From Belliella aquatica (GTDB taxonomy: Bacteria > Bacteroidota > Bacteroidia > Cytophagales > Cyclobacteriaceae), in assembly GCF_014637795.1 (NCBI RefSeq), contig NZ_BMFD01000005.1, forward strand, positions 62,001 to 126,000: a stretch of DNA of 64,000 nucleotides. The letters run 5' to 3'. Below, piece after piece: positions 1 through 9,687 of this stretch. The position numbers were made by a program, and so were the translations under genes. The notes beneath the pieces were generated by a model that was not told where the DNA came from, did not search any database, and saw only the letters and a program-made list of their open reading frames with translations. Positions within the stretch are counted from its first letter, which is position 1. Each line of letters opens with the position of its first letter.

Positions 1-842
1 ACCCACACTCGATCGTCCGCGAAGCTCAAGAGCTATTTGATAAGGGATTCAAAGAAGTAACTCTCCTTGGTCAAAATGTAGACAGCTATAAGTGGTCACC
101 AGAAGAAAACAACAAGGCAAGATTAAATAAAAAAGAAGATGAAGTCAGCGCTGTGATCAACTTTGCCCATCTTTTAGAAATGGTGGCTCAAGTAAGTCCA
201 ACGCTCCGCGTAAGATTCTCCACTTCTCATCCAAAAGACATCACAGACGAGGTTTTGTATACGATGAAGAAGTATGACAATATATGTAAATACATCCACC
301 TTCCTGTACAGAGTGGAAATTCAAGAGTTTTGGAGATGATGAACAGAACTTATGACAGAGCTTGGTACTTAGAGCGAGTTTCGAAAATCAGAGAAATCTT
401 AGGGGAAGAATGCGGAATATCATCAGATATGATCACGGGATTCTGCACAGAAACAGAAGAAGAGCATCAAGACACATTGACTCTAATGGATATCGTAAAG
501 TATGATTTCTCTTACATGTTCTACTACTCAGAAAGACCAGGGACATTAGCTGCCAAAAAATATGAAGATGACATTCCTTTGGAAGTGAAAAAGAGGAGGC
601 TGAATGACATCATCCAAAAGCAAAGCATACTTTCAGAGGAGAGAAACAAACTTGATGTTGGGAAAATCCAAGAAATCTTAATCGAAGGAGTATCCAAAAG
701 ATCCGAAGATCAATTGAGAGGAAGAAACTCGGCCAACAAAATGGTTATTGTAGAAAAAGGAAACTTGAAGAAAGGGGACTATGCTCTTGTAAAAATTACT
801 GATTGTACGCCTGCCACACTTTTTGGTGAGGTAATTTCCTGA
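1..842 (+). CDS. miaB: MiaB, tRNA 2-methylthio-N6-adenosine methylthiotransferase (5'-truncated by the window)
   Basis: Radical-SAM methylthiotransferase that adds the 2-methylthio group to i6A37 of tRNAs reading U-starting codons. The frame is open from base 3 to the stop at 840-842, so the gene starts outside the window. About 280 C-terminal codons are present. Visible are the second half of the radical SAM barrel (the [10 protein letters not shown] stretch, then [12 protein letters not shown] and [13 protein letters not shown], all typical of MiaB) and a C-terminal TRAM RNA-binding domain over about the last 65 residues. The N-terminal domain and the Cys motif for the radical-SAM cluster lie outside. 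The sigma-54 regulator follows after 14 bp, so the two are probably co-transcribed. Family assignment is firm. Confidence 0.95.
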   Translation, partial: PHSIVREAQELFDKGFKEVTLLGQNVDSYKWSPEENNKARLNKKEDEVSAVINFAHLLEMVAQVSPTLRVRFSTSHPKDITDEVLYTMKKYDNICKYIHLPVQSGNSRVLEMMNRTYDRAWYLERVSKIREILGEECGISSDMITGFCTETEEEHQDTLTLMDIVKYDFSYMFYYSERPGTLAAKKYEDDIPLEVKKRRLNDIIQKQSILSEERNKLDVGKIQEILIEGVSKRSEDQLRGRNSANKMVIVEKGNLKKGDYALVKITDCTPATLFGEVIS

Positions 843-856
843 TTAAACTACACATC

Positions 857-2164
857 ATGATCACAGCATCAGAAATTCAAAGTGTAAAGCAAAGATTTGG
901 TATCATCGGATTCAGTCCGCTACTCAATCATGCCATTCAAGTGGCTATGCAAGCCTCTCCTACTGACATGACTGTGTTGATCACGGGAGAGAGTGGAAGT
1001 GGTAAAGAATCTTTTTCGAAAATCATTCACTCTTTAAGCGTTCGCAAACATGGTAAATTTATCGCCATCAACTGCGGGGCTATTCCAGAAGGAACTATTG
1101 ATTCAGAGCTTTTTGGTCATGAAAAAGGATCTTTTACAGGTGCCCATGAAGCTCGAAAAGGCTATTTTGAAGTAACTGATGGAGGTTCCATATTTTTGGA
1201 TGAAATTGGAGAAATGCCATTGGGTACACAAGCTCGACTGCTAAGAGTCTTGGAGAATGGTGAATTTATCAAAGTTGGTTCTTCCAAAGTCCAAAAGACA
1301 AATGTACGTGTGATCGCTGCAACAAATGTCAATTTGTTCAAAGCAGTAGAAAAGGGGAAATTCAGAGAGGACTTGTATTATAGACTGAATACTGTACCGA
1401 TTTTTGTCCCACCACTTCGTGAGCGAGGTGAAGACATCGTATTATTATTCAGGAAATTTACCACTGATTTTTCAGAAAAATATAAGGTAAAACCAGTGTC
1501 TTTAGATGAAGATGCCAAAACACTTTTGATGAAATTTCCTTTTCCAGGGAATATCAGACAATTAAAAAATCTTGCAGAGCAAATATCATTGCTTGAGCAA
1601 GAAAGAGAAATTGATGCCGCTACATTAGGCCGATATTTACCAACCGAACAAAGTAGATTGCCAGCAGCATACACAGGAAGCGGTTCTGGAAAAGAAAGTA
1701 GTACAGATTTCTCCGAAAGAGATATTCTTTACAAAGTCCTTTTTGATATGAAAAAGGACATGCATGAACTCAAAAAACTGGTTTTAGAAAGCTACCAATC
1801 GGGTGGAATCAATTCCACCATTATTAATAAGCATCAAAATCTCTTTGAAGATTTAGAATCGCCTGTATCCTTTGATGAATCTAAATCTAACGTTCCTTCG
1901 GTCAATATGCCATTGGTAATTGATTCAAATAAGAATAGCAACGATGATGATCTAGATGACTATGAAGATGATTATGAAGACGACTCCATCCAAGATATCA
2001 TCCATGAAGAAGATGATCATTCACTTTCGCTAGAGAAGAAAGAAAAAGAAATGATTATTAGGGCATTGAAAAAGCATAACAATAAAAGAAAATATGCTGC
2101 AGGAGACCTAGGAATCTCAGAAAGGACGTTATATAGAAAAATCAAGCAATATGATATTGATTAA
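857..2164 (+). CDS. Sigma-54-dependent AAA+ activator without N-terminal sensor domain
   Basis: 435 aa enhancer-binding protein that would remodel sigma-54 RNA polymerase using ATP. The AAA+ domain starts almost at the N-terminus: Walker A GESGSGKE at about 44-51, sigma-54 contact loop GSFTGA at 91-96 (consensus GAFTGA), Walker B IFLDEIGE at about 112-119, and FREDLYYRLN with the arginine-finger region near 170. A linker of about 100 residues follows, with a very acidic Asp/Glu tract around 358-390. A Fis-type helix-turn-helix occupies the last 40 residues (SERTLYRKIK). There is no receiver, GAF or PAS domain, so activity may be set by abundance or by a partner. It lies between miaB and lptE and overlaps lptE by 14 bp, implying translational coupling. 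Target promoters are unknown. Confidence 0.9.
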   Translation: MITASEIQSVKQRFGIIGFSPLLNHAIQVAMQASPTDMTVLITGESGSGKESFSKIIHSLSVRKHGKFIAINCGAIPEGTIDSELFGHEKGSFTGAHEARKGYFEVTDGGSIFLDEIGEMPLGTQARLLRVLENGEFIKVGSSKVQKTNVRVIAATNVNLFKAVEKGKFREDLYYRLNTVPIFVPPLRERGEDIVLLFRKFTTDFSEKYKVKPVSLDEDAKTLLMKFPFPGNIRQLKNLAEQISLLEQEREIDAATLGRYLPTEQSRLPAAYTGSGSGKESSTDFSERDILYKVLFDMKKDMHELKKLVLESYQSGGINSTIINKHQNLFEDLESPVSFDESKSNVPSVNMPLVIDSNKNSNDDDLDDYEDDYEDDSIQDIIHEEDDHSLSLEKKEKEMIIRALKKHNNKRKYAAGDLGISERTLYRKIKQYDID

Positions 2165-2696
2165 AATCAGAAAAAATATCCTTTTGGTCAGTATAGGTTT
2201 GCTATCCTTACTATCAGGATGCAGCGTAAGTTACAGTTTCACTGGAACAAATATCAATTACGATTTGACAAAAACTTTCTCGGTAGAGAATTTCTTTAAT
2301 GATTCTGGTGGAGGGCCAGCCAATATGGGACAGCAATTCACAGAATCCTTGAAAGACTTTTACCAAAGAAATACACAACTTGAGTTAGTAAGATCTAATG
2401 GAGACCTTCAACTCTCTGGAGCAATTTCAAGATATAACATCACTCCTCAAGCAACAGTAACAAGCACAGATCCAAATTCCCCTGACCGAGCAGGTCAGAT
2501 GCGTTTGACAATTGTAGTCGAAGTGGAATATATTAATATGGCTGTAGAAGAAGAAAACCTAAAAAGAAGTTTTTCATTTTTCAGAGATTATGATCCACGA
2601 ACAGTATCTGTTTTACAGGTTGAGAGTGTCTTAATTGAAGAGATTTTCGAAAATATCATTCAGGATGTTTTCACAGCAACAGTAGCCAATTGGTAA
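2151..2696 (+). CDS. lptE: LptE-family LPS-assembly lipoprotein
   Basis: 181 aa. A short basic N-terminus and hydrophobic segment end in a lipobox (LLSGC, Cys near residue 24), so the protein should be an outer-membrane-directed lipoprotein. The body matches the Bacteroidota LptE family: a YSFTGTNI start, a segment about fibre-like FSVENFFNDSGGGPANMGQ, and a C-terminal region with long helices and strands. LptE plugs the LptD barrel and helps deliver LPS to the cell surface. Its start lies inside the end of the sigma-54 regulator gene (14 bp overlap, different frame), which strongly suggests one operon with miaB and the regulator. Function is assigned from family and from the conserved neighbourhood. 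Confidence 0.85.
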   Translation: MILIKIRKNILLVSIGLLSLLSGCSVSYSFTGTNINYDLTKTFSVENFFNDSGGGPANMGQQFTESLKDFYQRNTQLELVRSNGDLQLSGAISRYNITPQATVTSTDPNSPDRAGQMRLTIVVEVEYINMAVEEENLKRSFSFFRDYDPRTVSVLQVESVLIEEIFENIIQDVFTATVANW

Positions 2697-2732
2697 AAAT
2701 GCTTATATTCGAACAACATAATTCTTAAATAC

Positions 2733-3548
2733 GTGAACGCAGAACAATTTTTGGAAATAGTCAATCAGGGAGATCAGCTCAACAGGGAGCAGGTAAATCA
2801 GCTTTATAAGCTGCATGAAAACTTCCCATATTTTCAAATACCTAATGTTCTACTTGCAAAACACGAAGCTCAGAAAGGCAAAGGGAATCCATCCGAATTC
2901 TTGGGCTGGGCCGCATTAAACAGTCCAAACAGAAGTTGGCTGAAAAAATTGATTGAAGATCCTTTGATCATTTCAGAAGTTAGTAAAAACATTCAAAGTA
3001 CTGAGATAGTAAAAACTACAGCTCCGCAGATTATCGAAGATGAGGATTCTGATGGAGAATTAATTCCAAAGCCACTTCCAGAGCAAAATCTCGCACAAAG
3101 AGCCGGTTTATTGAAAAAACTTGGTGAAAACCTTACTACAAACTCAAATAAGGAAGAAAAAGCCGGCGAACCAGAAAAGGAAATTAAAAAACCAAGAAGA
3201 AAGCGCTCTGGACCAGATGACTTGATAGAAACAATCAAGAAAAAAGAAAAGAAAGAGATTTTAGATGAAAAGAAAAAGGAACAAATTGACATCATCAAAT
3301 CTTTCAGCAAAAAGGAAATCAAACTCGCTACAATCAAAGAACTAGAGAACTTTCAAAAGCAAAGTGACCTATCTGAAAACAGCACTCAACTCAATCCAAA
3401 TTTACTTTCTGAATCCTACGCCAGACTACTTGCCAAACAAGGAAAAAATAAAAAAGCCAAAGAAATTTATCAAAAATTAATGGTGAAATTTCCAAATAAA
3501 AGCACTTACTTTGCGGACTTGATAAAAGAATTAGAAGATAAAAGTTAA
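2733..3548 (+). CDS. Unknown protein with Lys/Glu-rich middle and TPR-like C-terminus (GTG start)
   Basis: 271 aa starting at GTG. I do not recognise a named family. The N-terminal 80 residues are helical and end in a WAALNSPNRSWLKKL segment. Residues about 85-200 are low-complexity and charged, rich in Lys and Glu, probably disordered or coiled coil. The last 50 residues look like one TPR-type helical hairpin (ESYARLLAKQGKNKKAKEIY). No signal peptide or membrane segment is visible, so it is likely cytoplasmic. It sits 36 bp after lptE and 5 bp before secG, which suggests a role connected to envelope biogenesis or export, but that is inference only. Confidence 0.75.
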   Translation: MNAEQFLEIVNQGDQLNREQVNQLYKLHENFPYFQIPNVLLAKHEAQKGKGNPSEFLGWAALNSPNRSWLKKLIEDPLIISEVSKNIQSTEIVKTTAPQIIEDEDSDGELIPKPLPEQNLAQRAGLLKKLGENLTTNSNKEEKAGEPEKEIKKPRRKRSGPDDLIETIKKKEKKEILDEKKKEQIDIIKSFSKKEIKLATIKELENFQKQSDLSENSTQLNPNLLSESYARLLAKQGKNKKAKEIYQKLMVKFPNKSTYFADLIKELEDKS

Positions 3549-3553
3549 AAAAT

Positions 3554-3949
3554 ATGTTTACCGTACTTATCAGTGTTATTATCGTTTTAGCAGTTTTATT
3601 GGTTTTGGTGATACTTTCTCAAAATTCTAAAGGTGGAGTTGGTTCTGCTTTTGGTGGTGGTGCTTCTCAAATCATGGGAGTAACTAAAACTGGAAACATT
3701 TTAGAAAAATCTACTTGGGTTTTAGCAATTGCCATACTTGTCCTTTCATTGGGTTCTTCAGCATTCTACACTTCTTCTAGTGTTGACTCTTTCAGTTCAC
3801 CAAATATCGAAAGCGCAAAACAGCAAATTGTAATGCCTCAATTTGACAATAGCGGAGAAGGTGAAAGTTTATTACCTTCCACTCCAACTGAAGAGACTCC
3901 AACTGAAGAAGGTGGAACTACTGAAGAAGAAACTACAGAAGAAAACTAA
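3554..3949 (+). CDS. secG: SecG, preprotein translocase subunit
   Basis: 131 aa inner-membrane subunit of SecYEG. Two hydrophobic helices at about 3-22 and 53-72 flank the family loop with SQNSKGGVGSAFGGG, the SecG hallmark. The C-terminal tail of about 50 residues is acidic and Thr/Glu-rich, a common extension in Bacteroidota. It is 5 bp downstream of the TPR-like gene and is the last gene before a hairpin at 3967-3999, so it probably ends the miaB-to-secG transcription unit. Identification is firm. Confidence 0.93.
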   Translation: MFTVLISVIIVLAVLLVLVILSQNSKGGVGSAFGGGASQIMGVTKTGNILEKSTWVLAIAILVLSLGSSAFYTSSSVDSFSSPNIESAKQQIVMPQFDNSGEGESLLPSTPTEETPTEEGGTTEEETTEEN

Positions 3950-3966
3950 ACCGAATTAAAATATAA

Positions 3967-3999
3967 CAAAAGCCCTGCTGAGAAGTAGAGCTTTTTTTT
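3967..3999 (+). terminator. Imperfect Rho-independent terminator after secG
   Basis: AAAAGC at 3968-3973 pairs with GCTTTT at 3990-3995. Further partial pairing lies inside, and a run of T's continues to 3999. The position just after secG fits the end of the upstream operon. The stem is imperfect. Confidence 0.6.
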
Positions 4000-4705
4000 A
4001 TTCCACATTTTTCAAAAGAAGTCTTTTACCTATAGGAATCAAAGTTTCATGAAGCGGAATTTCACAATTTGAATGAATTCGATATGTGGCAGGATTTGGC
4101 AGTTCTTTAAACTCTTTGACCAAATTCATTTTAATATTTTCAAAGGTGTTGGAAATTGATAAATGCACATTTTTGATAAATTGGAGCATGACTCCCTTGA
4201 ATCGATCTATGCTGTTTTGAAAAAGACTCACTTTATATCTATAAACGAATATCTCTTTTGATTTCTCTTGAGTAAGCATAACATAGCCTTCATTTTGGTA
4301 CAAAGGAGATATTCCTATAGGTTCAATCAGCATTTCACTTTCCAAAAAATCATAAATATCTTTTCCTTCTTCAATGTGATTTTTCAATAATGGTAAAGCA
4401 TACTGTACAATCTCTTCTAACTGCTTCATCGTTTCATCAGGAATAAAGATGGGCTTATATTCCAATTTCATCGTTTTCAAATCGGGACCTTCTAAGAGTT
4501 TGGGGAAAGCTGACTTTAGTTTTTCTCTATCCTCCTCGAAAGTTTTCAATTTGTTGTAGTGATAAATTAAGTCAGCAAGTGGTGGATAAAGTTTGACCTG
4601 CTTGAAATTCGCACCGACTTCTTTGAGATATGCGAGCAGCAGATACTTTTTGTACTCAAAGTCAATCCACCCTTCCGTGATCCAGTTTTCTGACAAATTT
4701 TTCAT
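3998..4705 (-). CDS. Conserved-looking protein of unknown function
   Basis: 235 aa, transcribed towards secG. I do not recognise the family. The protein has no signal peptide and no membrane segment, and appears mixed alpha/beta with many aromatic and charged residues. The start NLSENWITEGWIDFEYKKY and the closing ETLIPIGKRLLLK are its most distinctive parts. It is divergent from groES, and the 217 bp between them hold the regulatory region of both. Codon use looks like that of its neighbours, so it is probably a native, expressed gene rather than a chance frame. Confidence 0.7.
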   Translation of the reverse strand: MKNLSENWITEGWIDFEYKKYLLLAYLKEVGANFKQVKLYPPLADLIYHYNKLKTFEEDREKLKSAFPKLLEGPDLKTMKLEYKPIFIPDETMKQLEEIVQYALPLLKNHIEEGKDIYDFLESEMLIEPIGISPLYQNEGYVMLTQEKSKEIFVYRYKVSLFQNSIDRFKGVMLQFIKNVHLSISNTFENIKMNLVKEFKELPNPATYRIHSNCEIPLHETLIPIGKRLLLKNVE

Positions 4706-4738
4706 AGTCTACAGATTTGTAGAAAATTTAAGAAAAAC

Positions 4739-4803
4739 TGACATCAATAAAAATCTATCCCGAAAAATTGACAGCTATAATTTAAAAAAAACTTCCTCTG
4801 ACA
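4739..4803. promoter_or_regulatory. Three TGACA motifs at exact 30-bp spacing upstream of groES
   Basis: TGACA occurs at 4739-4743, 4769-4773 and 4799-4803, each exactly 30 bp apart. The last two extend to TGACAGCT. They lie in the divergent spacer between the minus-strand unknown gene and groES. No CIRCE-type inverted repeat was found here. Even phasing of about three helical turns suggests operator sites, but this is unproven and short motifs can recur by chance. Confidence 0.3.
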
Positions 4804-4922
4804 GCTTACAAAAACAGAATCGCGACTTTATGTCATGAAAAATGAATCAATCTCAATTGGCATAAAAAGTGAAACAGGGGGTTAAGGAAATTTTAGAACT
4901 AACTTTAATAAAAATTATAATT

Positions 4923-5201
4923 ATGTCAAACGTGAACATCAAACCTCTTGCAGATAGAGTTCTGGTAGAACCTGCTGCAGCAGAAGAGAAAACCGCTTCT
5001 GGACTTTATATCCCAGATACTGCTAAAGAAAAGCCTCAAAAAGGTACTGTTGTAGCCGTTGGTGGTGGCAAAAAAGATGAACCCTTGACTGTAAAAGTGG
5101 GTGATACTGTATTGTATGGCAAGTATGCTGGTACTGAACTTTCAGTAGAAGGAAAAGATTTTCTCATCATGAGAGAAGCAGACATCTTCGCTATTCTCTA
5201 A
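4923..5201 (+). CDS. groES: GroES co-chaperonin
   Basis: 92 aa 10-kDa chaperonin that caps the GroEL ring. The ATG at 4923 was chosen over an upstream in-frame GTG because it gives the normal family length and the [17 protein letters not shown] start. Family features are PLADRVLV, the mobile loop region [18 protein letters not shown], and [18 protein letters not shown] at the C-terminal half. groEL follows after 113 bp, forming the usual groESL operon. Regulation is probably by heat shock, but no CIRCE element is visible. Confidence 0.96.
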   Translation: MSNVNIKPLADRVLVEPAAAEEKTASGLYIPDTAKEKPQKGTVVAVGGGKKDEPLTVKVGDTVLYGKYAGTELSVEGKDFLIMREADIFAIL

Positions 5202-5311
5202 TCCAAATTTTGTATTAGATATTTAAATTATTTTAATCAAATAGAAATACAATCTAATACAGAAGAGATTAAATCATCTAATTCAATACAATCAAAAACT
5301 TAAAGATTTAA

Positions 5312-6943
<1,632 letters not shown>

Positions 6944-6965
6944 TTCAAGCCAAAGCAAATATTTG

Positions 6966-6995
6966 AAAGGGAAACCATAATGGTTTCCCTTTTTT
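6966..6995 (+). terminator. Rho-independent terminator of groESL
   Basis: An almost perfect hairpin (AAAGGGAAACCAT against ATGGTTTCCCTTT, very small loop) is followed by a T-run, starting 22 bp after the groEL stop. It is a textbook intrinsic terminator. Confidence 0.9.
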
Positions 6996-7137
6996 CATTT
7001 ACAAAACTGACCTTTTCTAACAATTACTTAAATAAGTAAAGGAAAAATACAAACATTCTATTTTTATCATAAGATTATAATTGTAAATTAGTCCGCATAT
7101 TAGAATCTAAAACTAACTTTTATTACCGCTACACTTA

Positions 7138-7512
7138 ATGCATTCATATTACTCAATTATTTTAATTGATGATGACCCAATCAATAACTTGATCAATAAG
7201 CGTTTGATATCTAAAATGGATATTGCAGATCAGGTTGAAGAGTTTTTGGAAGCAGAAAAAGCCTTAAACAGGATCCAAAATCTTGCAGAAACAGAAAAAA
7301 CGCTGATTCTTCTTGACATCAATATGCCTGTTATGAATGGTTGGGATTTCTTGAATGCCTATCTTAAAGAGTTTAAAGACAGAGGTGACAGAATCATCAT
7401 GTTATCAAGTTCGATTGATTTTCAAGACAGACAAAAGGCAAAGCAATTTACCTGTGTAGAAGGATTCATTGAAAAGCCTCTAACCCCTGAAAAATTCAAA
7501 AACCTTCTTTAA
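7138..7512 (+). CDS. Receiver-only response regulator (CheY-like)
   Basis: 124 aa containing a single phosphoacceptor receiver domain and no output domain. The acidic pocket is IDDDP at about residues 10-14. The phosphorylatable Asp is in LLDINMPVMNGW, and the conserved Ser and Lys are in MLSSS and IEKPLTP. Such proteins normally pass a phosphoryl signal to a partner by protein contact. No histidine kinase is adjacent. The corA gene starts 4 bp after its stop, so the two are very likely co-translated from one mRNA. Confidence 0.88.
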   Translation: MHSYYSIILIDDDPINNLINKRLISKMDIADQVEEFLEAEKALNRIQNLAETEKTLILLDINMPVMNGWDFLNAYLKEFKDRGDRIIMLSSSIDFQDRQKAKQFTCVEGFIEKPLTPEKFKNLL

Positions 7513-7516
7513 AAAA

Positions 7517-8524
7517 ATGAACTTTAATTCAGCATCAAATACAGACAGAAGCTTAGAATTATATGTTTTTGGAGAGAATCATTTTGAGAAATTCCATCTC
7601 AGAAGTATTGCTGAATTAAAAGAAAAACTTCATCCTGAGAAAAAATGTTGGCTTAATATTCATAAAAGGAATGATAGTACAATTTTTCACGAAATATGCC
7701 AACATTTCGAAATTCACCCCGTCGCATTCGACGACATTGACAATTTACAACAAAGACCAAAATTAGAGGATTTCGATAACTTCATTCTTATTGTGAGCAA
7801 AATGCTTTATACCAGGAGTGATATTGATCAACTTGAGGTAGAACAAGTCAGCATTGCTTTCAATAAGCACTTAATCATTACTTTTCAGGAAAATGAATAT
7901 GATATATTTGATCCTATTCGAATCAGGCTAGAAAATCCAAATGGCAAAATGAGGAAATTAGCCACAGACTATTTTGTATATACCCTACTCGACACCATCA
8001 TTGATCAATATTATATTATTTTGGAATTGATCAGTGATCAAATTGAAAAACTTGAAGATGATATCATCAGTCAGGATAAAAAAATTGAACTAGCAGATAT
8101 TTATAGACAAAGAAAAACACTTCAAGAAATCAAGAAAAACATCTGGCCAACTAGAGAATTGGTGTCAGCTTGGAGAAAATCAGACAGTTCCTTTGTCACA
8201 AAAAAGACAACGCCTTTCGTCAATGATCTTTATGAAAACACTGTGGAAATCATTGAAAACCTCGAAATGCAAAGAGAATCAATTACTACATTGGTAGAAA
8301 TTTTCATGACTAATATAAGCCTGAAACAAAATGAGGTCATGAAAACATTGACTATCATTGCGACGATTTTTATTCCTTTGACTTTTATCGCCGGAGTATA
8401 CGGAATGAATTTTGAATACATGCCTGAACTTGGTTGGAAATATGGATATGTAACTAGCTGGATATTTTTTATAATAGTTTCTCTTGTTATGGCCATCTAT
8501 TTCAAAAGAAAAAAATGGTTTTAG
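7517..8524 (+). CDS. corA: CorA-family Mg2+/Co2+ transporter
   Basis: 335 aa inner-membrane divalent cation channel. The N-terminal two thirds form the cytoplasmic alpha/beta funnel with a long helical stalk. The last 65 residues hold two transmembrane helices separated by the signature YGMNFEYMPE (GMN selectivity motif). Length matches the family. It is 4 bp after a receiver-only regulator, an uncommon pairing. Confidence 0.93.
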   Translation: MNFNSASNTDRSLELYVFGENHFEKFHLRSIAELKEKLHPEKKCWLNIHKRNDSTIFHEICQHFEIHPVAFDDIDNLQQRPKLEDFDNFILIVSKMLYTRSDIDQLEVEQVSIAFNKHLIITFQENEYDIFDPIRIRLENPNGKMRKLATDYFVYTLLDTIIDQYYIILELISDQIEKLEDDIISQDKKIELADIYRQRKTLQEIKKNIWPTRELVSAWRKSDSSFVTKKTTPFVNDLYENTVEIIENLEMQRESITTLVEIFMTNISLKQNEVMKTLTIIATIFIPLTFIAGVYGMNFEYMPELGWKYGYVTSWIFFIIVSLVMAIYFKRKKWF

Positions 8525-8575
8525 CATAATCTTCAATAAAAATCTTAATATTTTAGCACTTTTTATTAATTAGCC

Positions 8576-8583
8576 TATTTTTG
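8576..8583 (+). promoter_or_regulatory. Bacteroidota -7 element upstream of proB
   Basis: TATTTTTG matches the Bacteroidota -7 consensus TAnnTTTG, 21 bp before the proB ATG. Only a weak TTTA-like -33 candidate lies near 8551. Confidence 0.5.
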
Positions 8584-8604
8584 TGATGATATCTCAAAAT
8601 TAAC

Positions 8605-9687
8605 ATGAATTCATTGCAATATTGTGTAATCAAGATTGGCTCTAATGTTCTCACTCAAAAGGATGGCAATCCAGATCTAAAGAGGATCGAACACCTCGTT
8701 TTGCAGATCACATTTCTACGGCAGCAGCAAGTGAAAGTTATCTTAGTAAGTTCGGGTGCCGTTGCCTTTGGAAAAAAAGAAATTCAGCTTCCTGAAAAGT
8801 TAAATCCTGTTTTAAAAAAACAAATTTGGGCTTCTTCAGGTCAAATAGAACTGATTCAAACGTATAAATTACTATTTAGAGAGCAGAGAATTCAGGTTGC
8901 ACAAATCCTTGTTACCAAAGAAGATTTTAGAGATCGGAAGCATTTTCTCAATATGAAAAACTGCATCCAAGGTCTTGTTTCGCAAGATGTTATTCCAATT
9001 ATCAACGAAAACGATACTGTAGCCATCACAGAGTTGATGTTTACAGATAATGATGAATTAGCTAGCCTTACAGCTGCTATGGTCAATGCAGATTCATTGA
9101 TTCTCCTTACTAACGTAAATGGAATTTATACAGGTGCACCCGAAGAAACAGAGTCTCTATTGATCAAACATGTAGGTCAAGAAACGAAAGACCTATCAGC
9201 TTTCATTACAGCCTCAAAATCATCTTTTGGTCGAGGTGGAATGCTGACGAAACTTAACATGTCTAAAAAGTCGGCAGATTTAGGAATTCAGGTTTTCATA
9301 GCCAACGGTAAGAAATTGAATACTTTAGAGAATATATTCTACAATAGAGGAGAGTACACTTATTTTGAACCTAACAAGTCAAAACAAAGTACTAAAAAAT
9401 GGCTTGCACATGGTGACAAGTATTATGTAGCTGAGATAGTAATCAATGAAGGAGCAAGAACCGCTCTTTTCAATCAAAAAATATCCAGCCTCCTACCCAT
9501 AGGAATAGTAGCTTTGGAGGGCGAATTTAAAAAAGGCGATATTCTCAGCATCAAAGATGAATCAGGCAATCGAATAGGTCTAGGACGTGCAGAATACACT
9601 TCAACTGCTGCAAAAGAGAAAATGGGTTTGAAAAACCAAAAACCAATCATTCATTACAATTACCTCTACGTATTCCATAATGACTGA
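8605..9687 (+). CDS. proB: Glutamate 5-kinase
   Basis: 360 aa cytoplasmic enzyme that phosphorylates glutamate to gamma-glutamyl phosphate, the first step of proline synthesis. The amino acid kinase domain shows VIKIGSNVLT, VSSGAVAFGKKE, the substrate-binding PIINENDTVA and FTDNDELASLTA, and FGRGGMLTK. A C-terminal PUA domain of about 80 residues completes the full-length form seen in E. coli. The stop overlaps the proA start by 8 bp, indicating translational coupling. Proline feedback inhibition is usual for this architecture. Confidence 0.96.
   Translation: MNSLQYCVIKIGSNVLTQKDGNPDLKRIEHLVLQITFLRQQQVKVILVSSGAVAFGKKEIQLPEKLNPVLKKQIWASSGQIELIQTYKLLFREQRIQVAQILVTKEDFRDRKHFLNMKNCIQGLVSQDVIPIINENDTVAITELMFTDNDELASLTAAMVNADSLILLTNVNGIYTGAPEETESLLIKHVGQETKDLSAFITASKSSFGRGGMLTKLNMSKKSADLGIQVFIANGKKLNTLENIFYNRGEYTYFEPNKSKQSTKKWLAHGDKYYVAEIVINEGARTALFNQKISSLLPIGIVALEGEFKKGDILSIKDESGNRIGLGRAEYTSTAAKEKMGLKNQKPIIHYNYLYVFHND

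Noticed and set aside
4869-4922. Upstream GTG start that would add 18 residues to GroES
   Set aside because: GroES proteins start close to the conserved IKPLADRV segment and the ATG at 4923 gives the normal length.
4706-4922. Search for a CIRCE inverted repeat before groES
   Set aside because: No TTAGCACTC-N9-GAGTGCTAA-like pair is present in the divergent spacer.
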